Shown here: positions 58,720-64,000 of the stretch, piece by piece | How the letters are laid out: every line of letters starts with the position of its first letter | How positions within the stretch are numbered: the first letter of the stretch is position 1 | Origin: Eustoma russellianum | Lineage: Eukaryota > Streptophyta > Magnoliopsida > Gentianales > Gentianaceae | NCBI GenBank assembly: GCA_036186865.1 | Contig: AP025055.1 | Location: forward strand, 1,172,904 to 1,236,903 | Reading direction: 5' to 3' | DNA length: 64,000 bases | Notes under the pieces: generated by a model | Database searches by the model: none | The model's input: the letters and a program-made list of their open reading frames with translations, nothing else | What the model was told of the DNA's origin: nothing | Translations under genes and position numbers: made by a program

Positions 58720-59835
58720 ATGAGTGACGAAAAAGTTTCTGCAAAAATTCCACACTTTGATGGGCTTCATTATGATCATTGGAGTGAATTAATGGAAAAC
58801 CTGTTGAGAGCCAAGGGGCTGTGGAATTTGATTAAGGAAGGCGTGAAAGAGCCTACAGCTGGAGCAGTCTTAACCAACGAACAGAAGGAGCAGCTGGAGA
58901 GCAGGAGGCTGCAAGATCACAAGGTAAAACATTATCTCTTCAGAGCTATTGATAGAGTTGTCTTTGAGCAAATTTTGGATAGGAGCACATCCAAAATTAT
59001 TTGGGACTCATTAAAAAACAAGTTTGGAGGAAATGAGCGTGTGAAGAAGGCATTGTTGAATGCTCTAAGAAGAGACTTTGAGGTGTTAGAAATGAAAGAA
59101 GAGGAAACAGTAGCAGAATATTTTGTTAGAGTAATGGCTGTAGCAAACAAAATGAGGAGTAATGGTGAGGAAATGCCTGACACCAAGGTGGTTCAGAAGA
59201 TACTTCGAACAATGACAGAGAAATTCACATATGTGGTGGTTTCGATTGAGGAATCTAAGGACATTGAAACACTTACAGTTGATGAATTGCAAAGCTCTCT
59301 TATGATTCACGAACAAAAATTCAAAAAGAAAGTCAGCTATGAAAATGATCAAGTCTTGAAAATGGAGCATCAAACAGGAGGAAGAAGTCGGGGCAGAGCA
59401 TATTCATCAAGAGGAAGGGGACGTGGACGTGGACGCCAATACGTCAACAAAGCAACAATAGAGTGCTTCAAGTGTCATAATCTGGGACATTTTCAGTATG
59501 AATGTCCTGCATGGAATAAGGAAGCTAATTGCACACAACTAGAAGAAGAAGAGGAAATGTTGCTGATGACTTACATTGAAAAGCTTGAAGCCAGAAGGGA
59601 GGATGCTTGGTTTATGGACTCCGGATGCTCAAATCACATGTGTGGAGATAAAGGTATGTTCTCTGAATTAATACCTAAGCCTTCACATTCAGTAAAATGT
59701 GGGAACAATACTAGGATGGATGTGGCTGGAAAAGGAAATGTGAAGTTGATCTTCAATGGCACAAAATTTGTTATCAAAGATGTATATTATGTTCCTGAAT
59801 TAAGGAACAATTTGTTAAGCGTTGGACAACTATAG
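58720..59835 (+). CDS. Copia gag and protease part, ending at a premature TAG
   Basis: It starts with ATG 25 bases after the LTR-proximal primer-binding site. Visible are the gag region (FDGLHYDHWSELMENLL), a basic GRGRGRGR stretch, the zinc knuckle CFKCHNLGHFQYEC and the protease motif DSGCSNHM. The frame stops at TAG 59833-59835, at a position where Copia elements normally read a glutamine codon, and the same frame continues beyond. The product packages the RNA and matures the polyprotein. Whether the stop is ever read through is unknown. Confidence 0.9.
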   Translation: MSDEKVSAKIPHFDGLHYDHWSELMENLLRAKGLWNLIKEGVKEPTAGAVLTNEQKEQLESRRLQDHKVKHYLFRAIDRVVFEQILDRSTSKIIWDSLKNKFGGNERVKKALLNALRRDFEVLEMKEEETVAEYFVRVMAVANKMRSNGEEMPDTKVVQKILRTMTEKFTYVVVSIEESKDIETLTVDELQSSLMIHEQKFKKKVSYENDQVLKMEHQTGGRSRGRAYSSRGRGRGRGRQYVNKATIECFKCHNLGHFQYECPAWNKEANCTQLEEEEEMLLMTYIEKLEARREDAWFMDSGCSNHMCGDKGMFSELIPKPSHSVKCGNNTRMDVAGKGNVKLIFNGTKFVIKDVYYVPELRNNLLSVGQL

Positions 59836-62708
59836 GAGAAAGGACTCACCATTCTATTTAAAGAAAGATTATGCAGTGTATATCATCAAGAAAAGGGATT
59901 GATAGCACAAACAAAGATGAGTGCTAATCGGATGTTTGTGTTTTTGAATGAAAAATCCAAGGAATGTGAAGCCAATGAAGAAGACTGCTTGAATACTGAA
60001 TCTGCAGATCTCTCACATCTCTGGCATCTACGCTATGGACATTTGAGTTATAAAGGTTTGGATCTCTTACATTCGAAAAATATGGTGCATGGACTACCCA
60101 AGTTAAAGAACCCCAGAACAGTGTGTACAGACTGTTTAGCTGGCAAACAACACCGCAGTGTGATTCCCAAAAGAAGTAAATGGAGAGCCAGCAAGGCGTT
60201 AGAACTAATTCACGCTGACATCTGTGGCCCTATTGACCCTGCATCCAACAGTGGAAAGAGGTATGTATTGTGCTTCATAGATGACTTTAGTCGTAAGTCT
60301 TGGGTATACCTCTTAGTTGCGAAGTCAGAAGCCTTGGAGTGTTTCAAACGCTTCAAGAAACAGGTGGAAAAGGAAGCAGGAATGGACATCAAATGCTTGA
60401 GGACTGATAGAGGAGGAGAATTCACATCCGGAGAGTTCAAGGAATTTTGTGGTAAGGAAGGAATAAAGAAGCAACTCACCACTGCTGATACACCTCATCA
60501 GAATGGTGTAGCAGAGAGGAAGAATAGAACCATGATGAACATGGTAAGAAGCATGCTTATAGCCAGAAAAATGCCTAAAACCTTTTGGACAGAAGCAGTA
60601 AATTGGACAGTTTATCTACTAAATAGGTGTCCTACATTTGCCGTACAGGGTATCACTCCTCAAGAAGCTTGGAGTGGAGTGAAACCCTCGGTTTATCATC
60701 TGAAGGTATGGGGATGTGTTGCACATGTTCACATTCCAGAAGCAAAGCGGAGTAAATTGGACAAGAAAAGTTTCCCTTGCATATTTCTAGGTGTCAGTGA
60801 GGAATCAAAAGGTTATAGACTGTTTGATCCAAAGACGAAAAAAATTGTAATAAGCAAAGATGTTGTGTTTGAGGAGGATAAAAGCTGGGACTGGGAACAA
60901 CATTATCAAGGTCAAATCGAGGCAGAGCTAGAATGGGGAGATGATGATCTTATTGATGAAGAAAGTGAGGCAGATATCTCAGGCGAAGGCTTCAGCAGAA
61001 ATGCTCAATCTAATTCTGAAGTTGAAGAAGGAACTACTAGGAGCAACATCCAGGAAAGTGACATAACAACTAGAAGAGAAAGAAGACAACCTCAATGGAT
61101 GGAAGAATATGTCACTGGAGAAGGGTTAAGTGACAATGAGGAAGGTGCGTATTTGATAGAGGATGAAGATCCACTGACATTTAAGGAGGCTATTAAAGAA
61201 GAAAAGTGGAGAAAAGCTATGGACATTGAGATAAAATCTATCGAAAGAAACAAGACATGGGAACTTGTGGACTTGCCCGCTGGAAGCAAAACCATTGGTG
61301 TCAAATGGATTTACAAAACAAAATTAAATGAACATGGAGAGATAGACAAGCACAAAGCACGTCTTGTGGCCAAAGGCTACTCTCAACAGCAAGGGATTGA
61401 CTTTACTGAAGTTTTTGCACCAGTTGCACGGATGGATACAGTAAGAATGATCGTGGCAATAGCTGCACACAAAGGGTGGAATATACTGCAGCTAGATGTT
61501 AAATCAGCCTTCCTCCATGGAGAGCTCAATGAGGACGTTTATGTAGATCAGCCTGAAGGATATGTAATAAGAGGAAAAGAGCATAAAGTGTACAAGTTAA
61601 ACAAAGCTCTCTATGGCTTAAAACAGGCACCAAGAGCCTGGTTTAGCCGTATAGAGTCTCATTTCATCAAGGAAGGATTCACTAAATGTCCAAATGAGCA
61701 AACTCTGTTTACTAAAAGAAGCAGCGAAGGAAAACTGTTGATTGTTAGCGTGTATGTGGATGATCTGATTTACACTGGAGAAGATGTATTGATGATGACA
61801 GACTTCAAGAAAGCTATGATGAGAACATTTGATATGACAGATTTAGGAAGAATGAGATTCTTTCTTGGGATTGAAGTGCTACAAAAGGCTGATGGAATTT
61901 TCATGTACCAAAGGAAATATGCTGAGGAAGTATTGAAACGATTTGGCATGGCAGAGAGTAATCAAGTAAGCACACCAATTGTTCCAGGATTCAAGATCAG
62001 CAAAGATAATGATGAACCAGCTGTGAGTGACACCTATTTTAAGCAGATAGTTGGGAGTCTAATGTACCTCACTGCTACCCGTCCAGATCTTATGTTTGGT
62101 GTTAGCCTGATTAGCAGATATACGTCAAAACCTACTGAGCTTCACTTACAGGCTGCCAAAAGAATTTTACGTTATTTGAAGGGAACTGTAAATTACGGAA
62201 TTTTCTACAAGCAGGGAGGGAACATGAAGCTGCTTGCATTTACTGACTCTGATTATGCAGGGGACGAAAAGGATTCGAAGAGTACTTCGGGTTATGTGTT
62301 TTTGTTAAGCTCTGGTGCTGTATCATGGATGTCAAGAAGCAACCGATAGTGACGTTATCAACTACAGAAGCCGAGTTTGTTGCTGCTGCTGCGTGCTCGT
62401 GCCAAGCTCTGTGGATGAAGAGAGTGTTAAAACATCTGAACCACTTTGAGAAAGGAGCAGTAACTGTGATGTGTGATAACACCTCCACAATCAAGCTCTC
62501 CAAAAATCCGGTTATGCATGGAAGAAGTAAACATATCCGAGTACGATTTCATTTCTTAAGGGATCTGGTGAATGATAGCAAAATTGAACTGGTTTATTGC
62601 GGAACTCATGATCAAGTTGCGGATATAATGACCAAGGCATTAAAGCTAGAAGACTTCCAAAAGTTAAGGAAAAATCTTGGTGTATGCGATGTATCTGAGT
62701 TAAACTGA
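59836..62708 (+). pseudogene. Copia pol: integrase, reverse transcriptase, RNase H, with a frameshift
   Basis: The frame continues from the gag part after the TAG. Domains in order: GAG-pre-integrase (LWHLRYGHLS, CTDCLAGKQH), integrase core with the D-D-E residues in HADICGP, LRTDRGGEF and QNGVAERKNR, RT with LQLDVKSAFLHGELNEDVY and the YVDD box near 61750-61770, and RNase H with TDSDYAGD. A one-base loss near 62331-62336 shifts the frame and gives a stop at 62347-62349. The remaining RNase H (STTEAEFVAAA to MTKALKLEDF) is open in the next frame to 62708. Confidence 0.9.
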
Positions 62709-62993
62709 CACAATATGTTGTCAGTTTAAGGGAGGGATTGATAGAGTTGAATGAGTCTTTGTTGTGGGCAGTTAGTTCCTAGAATTTAGGGAGTTGTTAT
62801 TTCTGTTTAATAAAGTCCTAGTCTTAAGAATGGACGTGTCCTATTTTCTAGCTTTAGTTGAGTCTTGGTTGTGTGGTTTTTCAGATGGCTATTTAAAGCC
62901 TGGTTTGGAGTCAATAAAGGGTAGAAAGTTTTTCGCAGCATTCTCTGTGCACTTTAGTTTACAACAGCAAACTTTGTTCCAATTTCTTTAACA

Positions 62994-63850
62994 GGGTCGG
63001 TAAAGACTACGAGGCCTTTTCCTCTCAGTGGGACAAAAGGGACACCTCTCCGCCAAACGGAAAGTCCGATTAGATGTTCTAAACTAAAGAAAGAGGGAAA
63101 ACAGAAACAATTGGCAGCAGGAGAAAGAAAGCATAGATGGAATCTGAAGTTTTGTGGCTTCCTCTATAGTTCCTTCAAATCATCTGCCGTCCATTGTCCA
63201 AGCTCCTTCTGGTAAACCTTTTGACTTTGATTCACATATTTAGCTGAATTTCGCATTTCAAACTCCGTTTTTTTTTTTACGGATTCCGTTTTCTTTGCCA
63301 AGTTTTGCACTTTCATGCAGATTGTACCGATTATGTTAAATTTTTACTGCTGGTTGTTTAAAACTGACAGTGCGCCTTTTCTTTTTCTTATTGCTTTTTT
63401 TCTTTTACGAAATTTGGTTTGGAGATGAATTTTCTGTATCGATCCTTTCGAATCTACTGTGTCGAAATTTTGCATCTTGCCAATATTTGTATTTTTATTT
63501 TTATTTTTTTACTTTTCTTCTTTTTGCCTTTACTCAAGTGTTTTACCACTTCAGCTTGATCAGGGACAAATTTGAGCTATACATGCATAATTTTTAGGAA
63601 AAAGCTATGTGATAATTTATATGCTCATTTATTTAATTTTGTACATGTAGTGTAAAACACTTGATTACATGTTCTTTTTTGCTCCGACTGTTCATAGATT
63701 CTAGATTCTCCTTGATCCAGACATAGCATTCTTAGGTTTGTTTGGAATAAGTTGGAGATTTTTGTTGTTACTCTAGGCCTGTGTCAATGTACAAAGTTGC
63801 ATAACCTCTTTGGGCAATCTTCTGCAGAGATTATATTGTGAAAGTCTTTA
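62994..63850 (+). other. 5' leader and leader intron of the TRB gene
   Basis: The leader exon probably starts within about 100 bases of the Copia element and ends at 63211 (donor GTAAAC). The intron 63212-63827 ends TTCTGCAG, and a second exon begins at 63828, 23 bases before the ATG. T-rich intron stretches (63370-63530) give only chance open frames. Confidence 0.6.
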
Positions 63851-64000
63851 ATGGGTGCCCCTAAGCAGAAGTGGACTCCTGATGAAGAAGCAGCTCTTAA
63901 AGCTGGGGTTTTGAAGCATGGACCTGGAAAATGGCGCACAATTCTGAAAGATCCAGAATTTAGTGCGCGTCTCTGCTTGCGCTCTAATGTAGATCTGAAG
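63851..64000 (+). CDS. TRB: Telomere repeat-binding factor (single-Myb-histone family), N-terminus only
   Basis: It starts MGAPKQKWTPDEEAALKAGV and continues with HGPGKWRTILKDPEF and LCLRSNVDLK to the right edge. This is the N-terminal Myb/telobox domain of plant TRB/SMH proteins, which bind telomeric TTTAGGG repeats and telo-box promoters in the nucleus through a Myb domain and also carry a linker-histone-like domain. Only about 50 residues are visible; the histone-like and coiled-coil parts lie beyond the window. A conserved 5' leader intron precedes the ATG. A 3' LTR of a Copia element lies less than 900 bases upstream. Which TRB paralogue it is cannot be decided from this part. Confidence 0.92.
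   Translation, partial: MGAPKQKWTPDEEAALKAGVLKHGPGKWRTILKDPEFSARLCLRSNVDLK

Larger units (their letters stand above)
58441..62993 (+). mobile_element. Young Copia LTR retrotransposon, 4553 bp
   Basis: The LTRs at 58441-58695 and 62739-62993 are both 255 bp, TGATAG...TAACA, with three base differences. The duplication GGGTC flanks the element (58436-58440 and 62994-62998). The primer-binding site TGGTATCAGAGC is at 58699-58710 and the polypurine tract AAGGGAGGGAT at 62728-62738. The internal region is a single gag-pol frame broken only twice. Both LTRs contain a TATTTAAAG box. Confidence 0.95.

Noticed and set aside
59833..59835. The TAG in the Copia frame as a programmed gag/pol stop
   Set aside because: Copia elements normally use a single frame, and the stop lies after the protease motif, not at a gag/pol border. 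A point mutation of a glutamine codon is simpler.
63370..63597. Phe-rich open frame before the TRB gene
   Set aside because: It is the T-rich part of the leader intron.
1..64000. tRNA and rRNA genes
   Set aside because: Only degenerate tRNA-like boxes inside SINEs were seen; no complete cloverleaf or rRNA sequence was recognised by eye. A tRNA scan would be decisive.

Overview
The window is nuclear DNA from a flowering plant, very probably a eudicot. It has AT-rich spacers, genes split by GT-AG introns, plant-specific gene families, and many plant transposable elements (LINEs, Copia LTR elements, a TRIM, tRNA-derived and TTG-tailed SINEs, hAT-type and Mutator-type MITEs). I cannot name the species from sequence alone.

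Host genes, left to right. (1) 3652-12754, plus strand: a complete nine-exon gene for a ZFPL1-like Golgi zinc-finger membrane protein; its 5.6-kb fifth intron carries a decayed antisense LINE. (2) 17203-17481, plus: a small intronless gene of unknown function with a good TATA box. (3) 18562-23972, minus: a complete 14-exon gene for the translesion DNA polymerase kappa (697 residues). (4) 24640-57875, plus: a tandem array of secreted GH10 endo-xylanase genes, made of one broken relic and three full copies (called A, B and C here) with seven coding exons each; exons 2-6 have identical lengths in all three. (5) 63851 to the right edge: the start of a telomere-repeat-binding factor gene (single-Myb-histone family).

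Mobile DNA fills most of the rest. 1-2500 is the 3' part of a LINE whose ORF2 is still open. 44705-52771 is a full-length antisense LINE with a 12-bp target-site duplication, itself interrupted by an internally deleted Copia-type LTR element (50175-52586, duplication CACCG). 58441-62993 is a young Copia element (255-bp LTRs with three differences, duplication GGGTC), broken by one stop and one frameshift, that lies just upstream of the TRB gene.

I did not find a new enzymatic or defence system. The most informative part is the xylanase array: because the introns of A, B and C can be compared, several insertions can be shown against their empty sites (two hAT MITEs, a TRIM, several SINEs). One short intron segment is inverted between A and B. 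All exon boundaries were derived by hand from splice signals, frame and known protein families; no alignment or database search was run.
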